64,000 bases of DNA, from positions 1,054,001-1,118,000 of the forward strand of contig CAWCPF010000003.1 in assembly GCA_963797485.1 (NCBI GenBank), written 5' to 3'. This document shows, in pieces, positions 10,216 to 17,807 of the stretch. Under the pieces are notes generated by a model. It was not told the DNA's origin and did no database searches. It was given only the letters and a program-made list of their open reading frames with translations. Position numbers and translations under genes: made by a program. Numbering within the stretch: the stretch's first letter is position 1; each line of letters opens with the position of its first letter. The stretch is from CAWAND01 sp963797485. GTDB lineage: Bacteria > Chloroflexota > Anaerolineae > Anaerolineales > E44-bin32.

Positions 10216-10812
10216 CGCCAAGCGCTGAGCTCTGAGCTCTGAGCGCTGAGCTCCGAGCACCAGGCACTAAGCTCTGTGCCCAGAGCGTTGATCAAATGCC
10301 TCATTGATGGGAGGCGAGTTGGATACCTGATTACGTCGTGATAAGGCAAGAATCCGGCTCATCGGCCCTATCGCGGGCACAGAGGGGGAGCTATGCGAGA
10401 CTTTAGAAGACTGACAGTATGGAGAAAGGCCCACAGACTGGTGCTTGAGCTCTATACCCATACGAACAACTTTCCACGGTCAGAAATGTATGGCCTCACG
10501 GCGCAGATCAGAAGGGCAGCCGTTTCTGTCCCGGCCAACATTGCCGAAGGATATGGCCATCAAGGGGACAAGGAACTGGCGAGGTACCTGAGGATCGCTC
10601 AGTCCTCATCGAGCGAGTTTTCATACCACCTGCTCCTGAGCCGAGATCTCGGCTATTTGAATCGCGATGTCTATGAGCGCCTGGCGGCGAGTCTAAAAGA
10701 GGTTCAGAGTATGCTGATCGGGCTCGCGAACAAGGTCGGGGGAAGGACAAACTGAGCTCGGCGCTCAGCGTCTAGCGCGCTCAGCGCTCAGTGCTCGGCG
10801 CTCAGCGCCGGC
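10213..10812. mobile_element. repeat-bracketed element carrying a four-helix-bundle gene
   Basis: Degenerate units of the form GAGCGCTGAGCTCTGAGC fill about 10213-10290, and inverted-sense units (GCTCAGCGCTCAGTGCTCGG) fill about 10755-10812. They bracket one gene and separate fadN from its thiolase. The insertion inside an otherwise tight operon, the matching brackets and the unlike composition indicate a small mobile element. The movement mechanism is unknown. Confidence 0.55.
10393..10755 (+). CDS. four-helix-bundle protein (23S rRNA intervening sequence protein family)
   Basis: A 120-residue protein with the family signature: RDFRRLTVWRKAHRLVLELY, then FPRSEMYGLTAQIRRAAVSVPANIAEGYG and ARYLRIAQSSSSEFSYHLLL. 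Members form pentameric four-helix bundles related to Avd of diversity-generating retroelements. They occur in rRNA intervening sequences and as isolated genes bracketed by short repeats. The molecular role is unknown. It starts 13 bp after a run of G/A (GAGGGGGAG) that can serve as the ribosome site. Confidence 0.9.
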   Translation: MRDFRRLTVWRKAHRLVLELYTHTNNFPRSEMYGLTAQIRRAAVSVPANIAEGYGHQGDKELARYLRIAQSSSSEFSYHLLLSRDLGYLNRDVYERLAASLKEVQSMLIGLANKVGGRTN

Positions 10813-10864
10813 ATGTTCTTGGGAAGCGAAAGATGCGTGGAGAAAGCCTGAGGGAGTCAAGCAA

Positions 10865-12046
10865 ATGAGCAATGCTGCTGTCATCGTCGCCGCCGCCCGA
10901 ACGGCCGTGGGCAAGGCCAAGCGCGGCGCGCTGGCCAGCGTGCGCCCGGACGACCTCATGGCGCGGGTCATCCGCGCTTTGGTGGAACGATCGGCTCCCC
11001 TGGAGGCCGGGGACATCGATGACGTTATCGTCGGCTGCGCCATGCCCGAAGGCGAGCAGGGTCTCAACTTGGGACGAATCGCCGCCCTGCGGGCGGGTCT
11101 TCCGGTCGAAGTCCCCGGCCAAACCGTCAATCGGTTCTGCTCGTCGGGTTTGCAGACCATCGCCAACGCCGCCATGGCCATTCAGGCCGGGATGGCGGAC
11201 GTGATCATCGCCGGCGGGGCCAAGTCCATGAGCATGGTCCCGATGATCGGCAACAAGTTCAGCCCGAACCCCGTCATGGCCCTGGAGGCTCCCCAGGTCT
11301 ACATGAACATGGGTCTGACCGCCGAGCACGTGGCTGACGCCTACGCCGTCTCGCGAGAAGCCCAGGACGAGTATGCGCTATCCAGCCATCAAAAGGCCGC
11401 CGAGGCTCTTCGCGCCGGCCGGTTTTCGGACCAGATTGTGCCGATCGAGGTCGAGACGGTCGAAGCCGGCCCGGACGGACCCGAGTCGCACACCTATCGA
11501 TTTGAGGTCGACGAGGGTGTTCGCCAGGACACCAATCTCGAGGCCTTGTCCCGGCTCAAGCCGGTTTTCAAGCAAGGCGGGACGGTCACGGCCGGCAATG
11601 CCTCGCAGATGTCGGACGGTGCCGCCGGCGTGGTGATCATGTCCGAGGCACGAGCGGCGGAGCTCGGCTTGACGCCTCTGGCGCGGTTTGTGGCTTACGG
11701 CGTGGGAGGTGTGGCACCGGAGGTGATGGGCATCGGTCCGCTGGCGGCTGTGCCCAAGGCGCTGCGCCTGGCCGGGCTCAAACTGGATGAGATCGACCTG
11801 ATCGAACTCAATGAAGCCTTCGCCTCCCAGGCGGTGGCGGTCGTGCGCGGCCTGGAGATGGACCCCGACCGGTTGAACGTCAACGGAGGAGCCATCGCGC
11901 TCGGCCATCCTTTGGGCTGCACCGGGGCCAAACTGACCGTCCAGATGGTGTACGAACTCAAACGCCGCCGAGCGCGATTTGGACTGGTCACAATGTGTAT
12001 TGGCGGCGGCATGGGCGCCGCAGGTATATTCGAGAACCTAAACTGA
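10865..12046 (+). CDS. fadA: acetyl-CoA acyltransferase (thiolase), FadA-type
   Basis: A 393-residue thiolase. The nucleophilic Cys lies in NRFCSSGLQT (Cys92), the catalytic His in NVNGGAIALGHPLGCTGAK and the second Cys in CIGGGMGAA near the C-terminus. It cleaves 3-ketoacyl-CoA to acetyl-CoA and a shortened acyl-CoA. It is the natural partner of the FadN-type protein; the two were probably adjacent before the four-helix-bundle element inserted. Confidence 0.93.
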   Translation: MSNAAVIVAAARTAVGKAKRGALASVRPDDLMARVIRALVERSAPLEAGDIDDVIVGCAMPEGEQGLNLGRIAALRAGLPVEVPGQTVNRFCSSGLQTIANAAMAIQAGMADVIIAGGAKSMSMVPMIGNKFSPNPVMALEAPQVYMNMGLTAEHVADAYAVSREAQDEYALSSHQKAAEALRAGRFSDQIVPIEVETVEAGPDGPESHTYRFEVDEGVRQDTNLEALSRLKPVFKQGGTVTAGNASQMSDGAAGVVIMSEARAAELGLTPLARFVAYGVGGVAPEVMGIGPLAAVPKALRLAGLKLDEIDLIELNEAFASQAVAVVRGLEMDPDRLNVNGGAIALGHPLGCTGAKLTVQMVYELKRRRARFGLVTMCIGGGMGAAGIFENLN

Positions 12047-12059
12047 AATGAGGCCACCG

Positions 12060-12395
12060 ATGAGTGACGAATGGACCATCGAAGACGTGATGAGCCGCAT
12101 GCCGGCCGCCTTTCAGCCCGAGAAAGCCGCCGGCGTCCACGCCCTGGTGCAGTACCACCTGACCGGCGATCAGGCCGGTGACTGGGTGATCCGCATCGAC
12201 GAAAGCGGCTGTCAGGTCGAGCGAGGCATGGTCGAGTCGCCCAATCTGACCCTGACGGCCGATGCCTCCGACTATCTGGCGATCATCACCGGCAAGCTCA
12301 ATGCCATGAGCGCCTTTGCCGAGGCCAAGCTCAAACTCCAGGGCGACCTGGGGTTGGCCATGAAGCTGATGGGGTTCTTCAAGCTGCCGGCGTGA
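12060..12395 (+). CDS. SCP2 sterol-binding domain protein
   Basis: A 111-residue single-domain SCP2-like lipid carrier. It begins MSDEWTIEDVMSRMPAAFQPEKA and ends in the family's amphipathic MSAFAEAKLKLQGDLGLAMKLMGFF. ATG 12060 is chosen because TGAGG sits six bases upstream; an in-frame ATG at 12048 is possible. It starts 14 bp after the thiolase stop. SCP2 proteins with thiolases are thought to present acyl-CoA or sterol substrates. Confidence 0.88.
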   Translation: MSDEWTIEDVMSRMPAAFQPEKAAGVHALVQYHLTGDQAGDWVIRIDESGCQVERGMVESPNLTLTADASDYLAIITGKLNAMSAFAEAKLKLQGDLGLAMKLMGFFKLPA

Positions 12396-12477
12396 GACAA
12401 GCGCTGAGCACTGAGCTCTGAGCGCTTGGCAGCGAAACCGACAATCAGTGCTCGGGGCTCAGTGCTCAATGCTTATG
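12396..12477. repeat. gene-less copy of the GAGCGCTGAGC bracket repeats
   Basis: The left half carries AAGCGCTGAGCACTGAGCTC-type units, the right half the inverted-sense CAGTGCTCGGGGCTCAGTGC units, with only about 18 bp between. This is the same two-sided bracket as around the four-helix-bundle gene at 10213-10812, but without a gene. Confidence 0.55.
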
Positions 12478-12495
12478 TTACAATCTCCCCCGCTC

Positions 12496-12571
12496 GCCCC
12501 CATCGTCTAGTGGCCCAGGACGTGGCCCTCTCAAGGCCAAAACCGGGGTTCGAATCCCCGTGGGGGCACCA
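12496..12571 (+). tRNA. tRNA-Glu (anticodon CUC)
   Basis: A seven-bp acceptor stem (GCCCCCA with TGGGGGC), an anticodon arm TGGCC-CTCTCAA-GGCCA with anticodon CTC, the T arm CCGGGGTTCGAATCCCCG, and an encoded CCA end at 12569-12571. Confidence 0.93.
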
Positions 12572-12586
12572 CCGGCAGGCAAAACG

Positions 12587-12611
12587 ACCGCCCGGCATCC
12601 GGGCGGTTTTT
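12587..12611 (+). terminator. intrinsic terminator after tRNA-Glu
   Basis: The GC-rich hairpin ACCGCCCGG-CAT-CCGGGCGGT is followed by TTTTT, 16 bp after the tRNA. Confidence 0.85.
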
Positions 12612-12827
12612 GATTCCAGGCGCAACCGAAGGCCCTGAGGCTGGGGTCACCACCAGCCAGCCGCTCGTCGAGCAGCAGGCGCAAAGGCTCGTCGGCGTCG
12701 ACGCGCCCGGAACAGCATCGAGATCTTCCTGGAATTCAGACCTCCAAACAACGATCCGGAACACGCCCGCCAAACGGCCGAGTTGTAGTTTGGTGCCACG
12801 GATCGACGCCAAACTGGGAGGGCTGTG
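12612..12827. other. intergenic stretch without recognised gene
   Basis: 216 bp between the tRNA terminator and the DUF2917 gene. No convincing ORF is present; a possible hairpin GTTTGG...CCAAAC lies near 12790-12817 just upstream of the next gene. Confidence 0.4.
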
Positions 12828-13148
12828 ATGAAACATTTGAGCAGAGAGACACGACTTTGCGCCATCATCGATCACAGAGTCAGCGGGGCCGGGCAGGGCC
12901 TACAGGCCCTGGAGCAGAGCGGACTGTGGGTCACCCGCCGTCAGGGTCAGCGGGTGAAGGTGCTCACCGGCCAGGCCTGGGTCAGCTTTGATGGCCGGGA
13001 CCACATCTTGAGGAAGGGCGATGGCCTGGACCTCGGGCGAGGCTCGGATCTGGCAATCGTCACGGGCCTGAAACGAGGCCTGATGGTGCTGGAAGTCGAG
13101 CAGGGGGAGCAAATTCAGGACCCTGTGGATCATCCGGCCAGGAAATAG
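12828..13148 (+). CDS. DUF2917-like cupin-fold small protein
   Basis: A 106-residue protein with the pattern LWVTRRQGQRVKVLTGQAWVSFDGRDHILRKGDGLDL, which matches DUF2917 (a short beta-rich, cupin-like domain of unknown role). ATG 12828 overlaps an alternative GTG at 12825 and follows GGGAGGGCTG. It is a stand-alone gene downstream of the tRNA. Confidence 0.6.
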   Translation: MKHLSRETRLCAIIDHRVSGAGQGLQALEQSGLWVTRRQGQRVKVLTGQAWVSFDGRDHILRKGDGLDLGRGSDLAIVTGLKRGLMVLEVEQGEQIQDPVDHPARK

Positions 13149-13286
13149 CCGTTGAATCAGCCAGATCTGGAAGAAATCCATGAACGGCATGCAGGAAACA
13201 CGCTGCAGGAACGGTGAGAACACGGTCGGTTGGTAATCTGGTGCCAGAAACGAACGCTGAGCGGATATCAGACGCAGGAGGCAGAC

Positions 13287-13469
13287 ATGTTCCCCAACCC
13301 GTACGTAGTGCAGCAGATGGCAGACATGAAGATCGCGGATGCCCACCGGGAAGCAGACAAGCAGAGATTGCTGGGCTCGCTGCCCAAGGCGAAGACGAAC
13401 CGTCAAGGTGGGTGGGCCATGGCGGCAGTGGCCGCCTGCGCCATCACCCTGATCTTGATCGCCTTCTAA
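13287..13469 (+). CDS. small single-pass membrane protein
   Basis: A 60-residue protein. The first 40 residues are polar and charged (MADMKIADAHREADKQRLL) and the C-terminus is one hydrophobic helix (WAMAAVAACAITLILIAF). ATG 13287 follows GCAGGAGGCAGAC, a good ribosome site. No family is recognised; the topology suggests a small tail-anchored membrane protein. Confidence 0.6.
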   Translation: MFPNPYVVQQMADMKIADAHREADKQRLLGSLPKAKTNRQGGWAMAAVAACAITLILIAF

Positions 13470-13491
13470 CTCAGCACAAGCTGCCACGCAA

Positions 13492-13514
13492 AGGAGCCGG
13501 CGAAGCCGGCTCCT
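13492..13514 (+). terminator. hairpin, possible terminator between small ORF and convergent membrane gene
   Basis: The perfect stem AGGAGCCGG/CCGGCTCCT lies 22 bp after the small ORF stop, with only a weak T-run (GCGTTT). It lies between convergent genes. Confidence 0.5.
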
Positions 13515-13546
13515 GGCGTTTATGCGCTTGGAGGGCTGACTGCGGC

Positions 13547-13957
13547 TTACGCGGCCAGCGCCTGCGTGCGAACCGGGGCCTCGCCGAAGTAGGTTGAGGC
13601 CGAATTCTGGAGCAGCACAAAGAAGGTGTACAAGCCGATCAGGGTCCCGACGGGGAAAGCCGCCAGGCCCAGGATGCCGAGGACCAGGGCCAGGACACGT
13701 CCCCAAACCCGTCGCTCCAGCAGCCCGACACCGGCGATGATGCCTGGGAGTCCGAGGATCGTGAACAAGACCAGGCCCAGCGTTCCAATCACGCCCAAGA
13801 CTTGGAAGGACGTCAGGTCCTGCGCCAGAATCCCGATTCCGAACATGAGAAACAGACCGACCACACCGATACTCAACAGCAACGCATTGGTCACAATGAA
13901 GAGCCAGCCAACCACTTTGACGTGCACATCGAGCGCGGTTTCATCAAGATGGTTCAT
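13547..13957 (-). CDS. four-helix integral membrane protein, unknown function
   Basis: 136 residues from ATG 13957, chosen because GGAGGAAGCC lies just upstream. Four hydrophobic segments: VVGWLFIVTNALLLSIGVVG, FQVLGVIGTLGLVLFTILGL, a short third helix around VLALVLGILGLAAF, and TLIGLYTFFVLLQN. It resembles uncharacterised small membrane proteins of Chloroflexota and Planctomycetes; no function can be given. It diverges from the kinase genes. Confidence 0.65.
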   Translation of the reverse strand: MNHLDETALDVHVKVVGWLFIVTNALLLSIGVVGLFLMFGIGILAQDLTSFQVLGVIGTLGLVLFTILGLPGIIAGVGLLERRVWGRVLALVLGILGLAAFPVGTLIGLYTFFVLLQNSASTYFGEAPVRTQALAA

Positions 13958-14214
13958 GAGGGCTTCCTCCGGCCCATGGGCCTTTGTGCAGGTGGCCGAC
14001 GTGACTTTAAATGGGCCGAGCCGGCGCCAATAGTGACAGAAATCACAAGCGCGGGCCACCGTCTGGCGATTTGCCGGCGCTGGAATGCTAAGGCGATTCG
14101 TGCTATCTTTCAGGTCCCGAATCGAAGCCCCTGAGAAGCTTCTCACAAGGTGAGACTCCCGCCAGGGGTCGAGTTCAACGGGCGCACGAGTTCAGCGAAT
14201 GGAGGCAAGCTGAG

Positions 14215-15162
14215 ATGGCCATACGGCCGGGTCAGCAGCTAGGTCAATACGTCGTCGAAAAGAAAATCGGCCAAGGCGGGATGGGCGCCGTGTACCTGGC
14301 CGAGCAGCCCGCCATCCACCGCCGGGTCGTGCTCAAGGTCCTGTCGACCGGGCTGTCGGGGGACCAGGAGATGCTGCAGCGTTTCAAGCGCGAAGTCGAC
14401 ATCATCGCGCAGCTTGAGCATCCCCACATCCTGCCGGTCTATGACTTCGGCGTGGTCGAAGGGGACCCCTATATTGTGATGCGCTACATGGCCGGCGGGT
14501 CGCTGCTGGATGCGCTGCAGCATGGGACCTTGAATCGCGACCAAATGCTGGCCATCCTAGGCCAGGTCGCCGAAGCCCTCGACTATGCCCACGAGCGGGA
14601 CATCATTCATCGCGACCTCAAGCCGGCCAACGTAATGATGGATGACTCAAACAACGGTTACCTGGGCGATTTTGGGCTGGCCAAGACCATGGAAGGCTCG
14701 CACGATCTGACCAAGACGGGCAGCGTGCTGGGGACGCCTGCGTACATGTCTCCCGAGCAGGCTCGAGGCGAGCATTTGGATGGCCGTAGCGATGTGTATT
14801 CCTTTGCCATCATGGCCTTCGAAGCCCTGTCCGGGTCGCGACCCTTCGAAGCCAAGAGCCCCATGGAATACATCCGCATGCAATTGAGCGAGCCCCCGCG
14901 CTCGATCCTTGGCCTGGTAGGGGATCTGCCGCCGCAAGTTGACAGCACCCTGAGCCGGGCGCTGGCGAAAGACCCGGATCAGCGCCCGACGCATGTCACC
15001 GAATTCATGCAAGAACTCAGGGCCTCATTGGAAGGCCGGGACTTGTTGTCCGAGTTGGGTCGTCCGGCGGTGCCGATCCGAATCCACGGTCCAGCCGGCT
15101 CAGCCGCCCTGCCAGGCCGGCGCGCCGAGGCTGGGCGCTCCCGGCGCTGGCCATGGGCGTGA
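14215..15162 (+). CDS. Ser/Thr protein kinase catalytic part (receptor kinase, frameshift at 3' end)
   Basis: A Hanks-type kinase with all key motifs: the glycine loop GQGGMGAVY, the lysine in VVLKVLS, the catalytic loop HRDLKPANVMM, DFGLA, and the activation-segment end GTPAYMSPEQARG. After residue 285 the frame turns low-complexity and stops at 15162. A transmembrane helix and beta-propeller follow immediately in another frame (15153-16106). I infer one kinase-TM-propeller receptor broken by a single frameshift near 15115-15140. It would sense an extracellular signal and phosphorylate cytoplasmic targets. Confidence 0.85.
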   Translation: MAIRPGQQLGQYVVEKKIGQGGMGAVYLAEQPAIHRRVVLKVLSTGLSGDQEMLQRFKREVDIIAQLEHPHILPVYDFGVVEGDPYIVMRYMAGGSLLDALQHGTLNRDQMLAILGQVAEALDYAHERDIIHRDLKPANVMMDDSNNGYLGDFGLAKTMEGSHDLTKTGSVLGTPAYMSPEQARGEHLDGRSDVYSFAIMAFEALSGSRPFEAKSPMEYIRMQLSEPPRSILGLVGDLPPQVDSTLSRALAKDPDQRPTHVTEFMQELRASLEGRDLLSELGRPAVPIRIHGPAGSAALPGRRAEAGRSRRWPWA

Positions 15163-16106
15163 TTGGATTGGGCGGCGTCGGAGTGCTGGCCGTGATCGCC
15201 CTGTTCCTGGTGTTCAGAGGCCCGTTGGCCGGCCCGCAGGTGCACACCTATCCAGTCGGAGACTCCCCGCGGGCCATCGCGTTCGCCGGCGACAGCATTT
15301 GGGTGACGAACGGCCTCGACAGCACCCTGGTCCAGCTCCGGGCCAAAGACTGCCAGGAGGCCAACGATGCGTGCGGGCACGCGATCCGCACGCTGTCGGT
15401 GGATACCCTGCCGGTTGGATTGGCCGAAATGGGCGGGCAATTGTGGGTGGCCGGCGCCCTTCACCAGACCCTGACGCCCATCGACCTGACGACCGACCAG
15501 CCAGGCAGCTCGGTCCAGCTCCCGAGCGTCCCAAGTTCCTTAGTGTCGGCAGCCGGGTGGTTGTGGACGCCCAACGCGCTGGCGGGGACGCTGACCAAGG
15601 TTGATCAGCATGGCACGGTGGTGGGAGAGTACCCGGTGGCCAAGGGCGCGCAGGCGCTGGCGGAGGTCGGGGATTCCCTGTGGGTCGCCAATGGCAATTC
15701 CAACAGCCTGATGGAGATCGACCCGGCCACGGGCCTGGTGAAGCGCACCATCCAGGTTGAGGGAGCGCCAAGCAGCCTAGCTTGGGATGGAAGCTTGTTG
15801 TGGGTTGCCCTGCCGGATGCCAACGCCGTGGGCGCCATCGACACCGGCAACGGCGCGTTGTTGAAGAGCATTCCCATCGACGGCCGCCCGATCGCGCTGA
15901 CGTTTGACGGCCAGGCGATCTGGGCGGCCCTGCAGCGCGGCAATCAGATCGCCCGCATTGCCATCGATTCAGCCAGTGTTGTGCAGACCCTGGACGTGCC
16001 CGGCGGGCCTTACGCCCTGACCTCGGTGGGCTGCGGGACCGGCTGCCGGGATATCTGGGTGGTGGATGAAGCCGGCGACACCGTCAGCCGCCTGCGAGTC
16101 AAATAG
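15153..16106 (+). CDS. TM helix plus YncE/NHL-like beta-propeller (probable sensor half of the upstream kinase)
   Basis: It opens with a membrane helix (VIGLGGVGVLAVIALFLVF). Repeated propeller blades follow: SIWVTNGLDSTLVQL, QLWVAGALHQTLTPI, SLWVANGNSNSLMEIDPATG, LLWVALPDANAVGAID and AIWAALQRGNQIARI. Each pairs a W-V-(A/T) strand with an I-D turn, as in YncE/NHL propellers. A stand-alone start at ATG 15153 would place the helix at the very N-terminus. The overlap with the kinase frame and the typical kinase-TM-propeller layout favour a single frameshifted gene. Confidence 0.75.
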   Translation: MGVIGLGGVGVLAVIALFLVFRGPLAGPQVHTYPVGDSPRAIAFAGDSIWVTNGLDSTLVQLRAKDCQEANDACGHAIRTLSVDTLPVGLAEMGGQLWVAGALHQTLTPIDLTTDQPGSSVQLPSVPSSLVSAAGWLWTPNALAGTLTKVDQHGTVVGEYPVAKGAQALAEVGDSLWVANGNSNSLMEIDPATGLVKRTIQVEGAPSSLAWDGSLLWVALPDANAVGAIDTGNGALLKSIPIDGRPIALTFDGQAIWAALQRGNQIARIAIDSASVVQTLDVPGGPYALTSVGCGTGCRDIWVVDEAGDTVSRLRVK

Positions 16107-16109
16107 CCC

Positions 16110-17708
16110 ATGTCCGACCCCACGCCAACTCTGCTCCCGGAGAGCTTCCCCCAAATCCCCGGTTTCCTGGTGACCGGGCAAGCCGGGCGTGGCGGCATGG
16201 GAGCCGTCTATCGCGCCCAACAGACCTCGACCAGCCGGACCGTGGCTCTCAAAGTGTTGAGCCGCGGCTCGCAGACGGATGCGGGTGGATTGCAGCAGTT
16301 TCGGGGAGAGGCGGAGATGGTCGCCCGCCTTGAGCATCCCCGGATTGTGCCCCTGTATGACTACGGTGAATACAATGGCGCGCCGTATCTGGCGATGCGG
16401 TTCCTCTCGGGCGGCACGGTTGCCGACCTGATTTCGGCGGGGCCGATCGCGCCGGCGCAGGCGGTGCGCTGGCTGGGAGCGGTCGCCGAGGCCATCGACT
16501 ACGCCCACATGCAGGGGGTGATCCACCGCGACATCAAGCCCAGCAATATGCTGCTCGACGAGGCCAAGAATGCGTACCTGGCGGACTTCGGCATCGCCGG
16601 GGCGCTGCAGGAAGTGGGCGAGGGCATGCCCACGGGCAGCGCGGCTTACATGTCCCCCGAGCAGGCGCGCGGCGAGCCGGCCGGACCGGGTTCGGACACT
16701 TACGCATTGGCCGTTTCGGCGTTTGAAATGCTGACCGGGCGCAAACCCTACGTCAGCGAGACCGCCTTGGGCACGCTGGTTCGGCACATGCAGGACCCGA
16801 TCCCGTCGGCGCATGCCATTTATGCGCCCCTGCCGCAAGCGGTCGACGGCGCGCTGGCGCATGGGATGGCCAAGAACCCGGACGAGCGTCCCGAATCGGC
16901 CGCGGCGCTGATCAAAGAGCTGGCCTGGGCGGTTGCCCAGCCGGTGCAAATCGAGATCCCCGCCGAGGCACCCCGGAGGCGGGGTCTATCGCCCTGGCTG
17001 GTCCTGGGCGTGCTGGCCGTCCTGGGAGTGGGCATGTTGGTACTGCTGGGCGCCGGGGTGGCGGGCTATGCGTTTCTCTCCAAACCGGGGACGGCGACGC
17101 CGACCTCGACCCTCCCGCCGACTCTGGAACCGCAGGCCACGGCCGTGGCAGCGGCGGTAGCCCTCCCGTTTACAGACGATTTCTCGGACCCAGAGAGCGG
17201 CTTCGCCCTCCGATCAGCCGACGACGGCTCGATCGGTTATCAGGCCGGACAACTGCAGTTCAATGTTGAACAAACCGGGTCGGAGTTCGTTTCGAAATCG
17301 GGGCGGGTGTCCGATGCGGACGTGTTCATCCAGGTCACTTACGAGCAGGTGAACGGGCCCCTGGCTTCGGAAATCGGGTTGGTGTGCCGGCTCGTTAAAG
17401 CCGAAAACAGTTATGTTGCAGCCGCCATCAGCGCGTCGGGGAACTATCGCCTGTGGCAGGTCCGCGGCGGAGAGACCCAGGTGCTGGTCGATTGGACCGC
17501 GTTCAACCCCCTGGATGCGCCCAACCAGGGTCGGCACACGCTGAGCCTGACCTGCCGCGGCGCGGATGTGGCGCTGGCATTTGACGGCAATGAGATTGGG
17601 CGGGCGACAGATGGAGACCCCCAGCCCGGCGATGTCGGATTGCTGGCCGGGTTATCCGGCGATCCGCCGCTTACGGTCAACTTCGACGACCTGCTGGTCA
17701 CGCGTTAG
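16110..17708 (+). CDS. Ser/Thr protein kinase with TM helix and extracellular LamG/DUF1080-like domain
   Basis: An intact 532-residue receptor kinase starting four bases after the preceding gene. The kinase domain spans residues 12-275: GQAGRGGMGAVYRAQ, VALKVLS, HRDIKPSNMLLD, DFGIAG and GSAAYMSPEQARG. A basic linker and TM helix (LVLGVLAVLGVGMLVLLGAGVAGYAF) follow at about 294-320. A Pro/Thr-rich stalk leads to a beta-sandwich typical of DUF1080/laminin-G-like domains (DDFSDPESGFA...HTLSLTCRGADVALAFDGNEIG). It forms a two-gene signalling unit with the upstream kinase. Confidence 0.9.
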   Translation: MSDPTPTLLPESFPQIPGFLVTGQAGRGGMGAVYRAQQTSTSRTVALKVLSRGSQTDAGGLQQFRGEAEMVARLEHPRIVPLYDYGEYNGAPYLAMRFLSGGTVADLISAGPIAPAQAVRWLGAVAEAIDYAHMQGVIHRDIKPSNMLLDEAKNAYLADFGIAGALQEVGEGMPTGSAAYMSPEQARGEPAGPGSDTYALAVSAFEMLTGRKPYVSETALGTLVRHMQDPIPSAHAIYAPLPQAVDGALAHGMAKNPDERPESAAALIKELAWAVAQPVQIEIPAEAPRRRGLSPWLVLGVLAVLGVGMLVLLGAGVAGYAFLSKPGTATPTSTLPPTLEPQATAVAAAVALPFTDDFSDPESGFALRSADDGSIGYQAGQLQFNVEQTGSEFVSKSGRVSDADVFIQVTYEQVNGPLASEIGLVCRLVKAENSYVAAAISASGNYRLWQVRGGETQVLVDWTAFNPLDAPNQGRHTLSLTCRGADVALAFDGNEIGRATDGDPQPGDVGLLAGLSGDPPLTVNFDDLLVTR

Positions 17709-17752
17709 TCCGACCACACCACAACCCAGGCCGTGTACCGCCCGCAAAACAG

Positions 17753-17782
17753 ACCGGCCGGAGGCGGCCGCCTCCGGCCGGT
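17753..17782. terminator. perfect GC hairpin between convergent genes
   Basis: A 30-base perfect inverted repeat, arms ACCGGCCGGAGGCGG and its complement, sits between the converging kinase and VWA genes. T-runs are weak on both sides, so a bidirectional terminator is likely but not certain. Confidence 0.65.
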
Positions 17783-17807
17783 TGAGTTTGCACCCAGCGG
17801 ATGGGCT

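Noticed and set aside
6945..10260. Long minus-strand open frames (6945-8288, 7696-9213, 9223-10260)
   Set aside because: They are antisense to well-supported dehydrogenase and FadN genes and have Arg/Pro/Gly-rich shadow composition.
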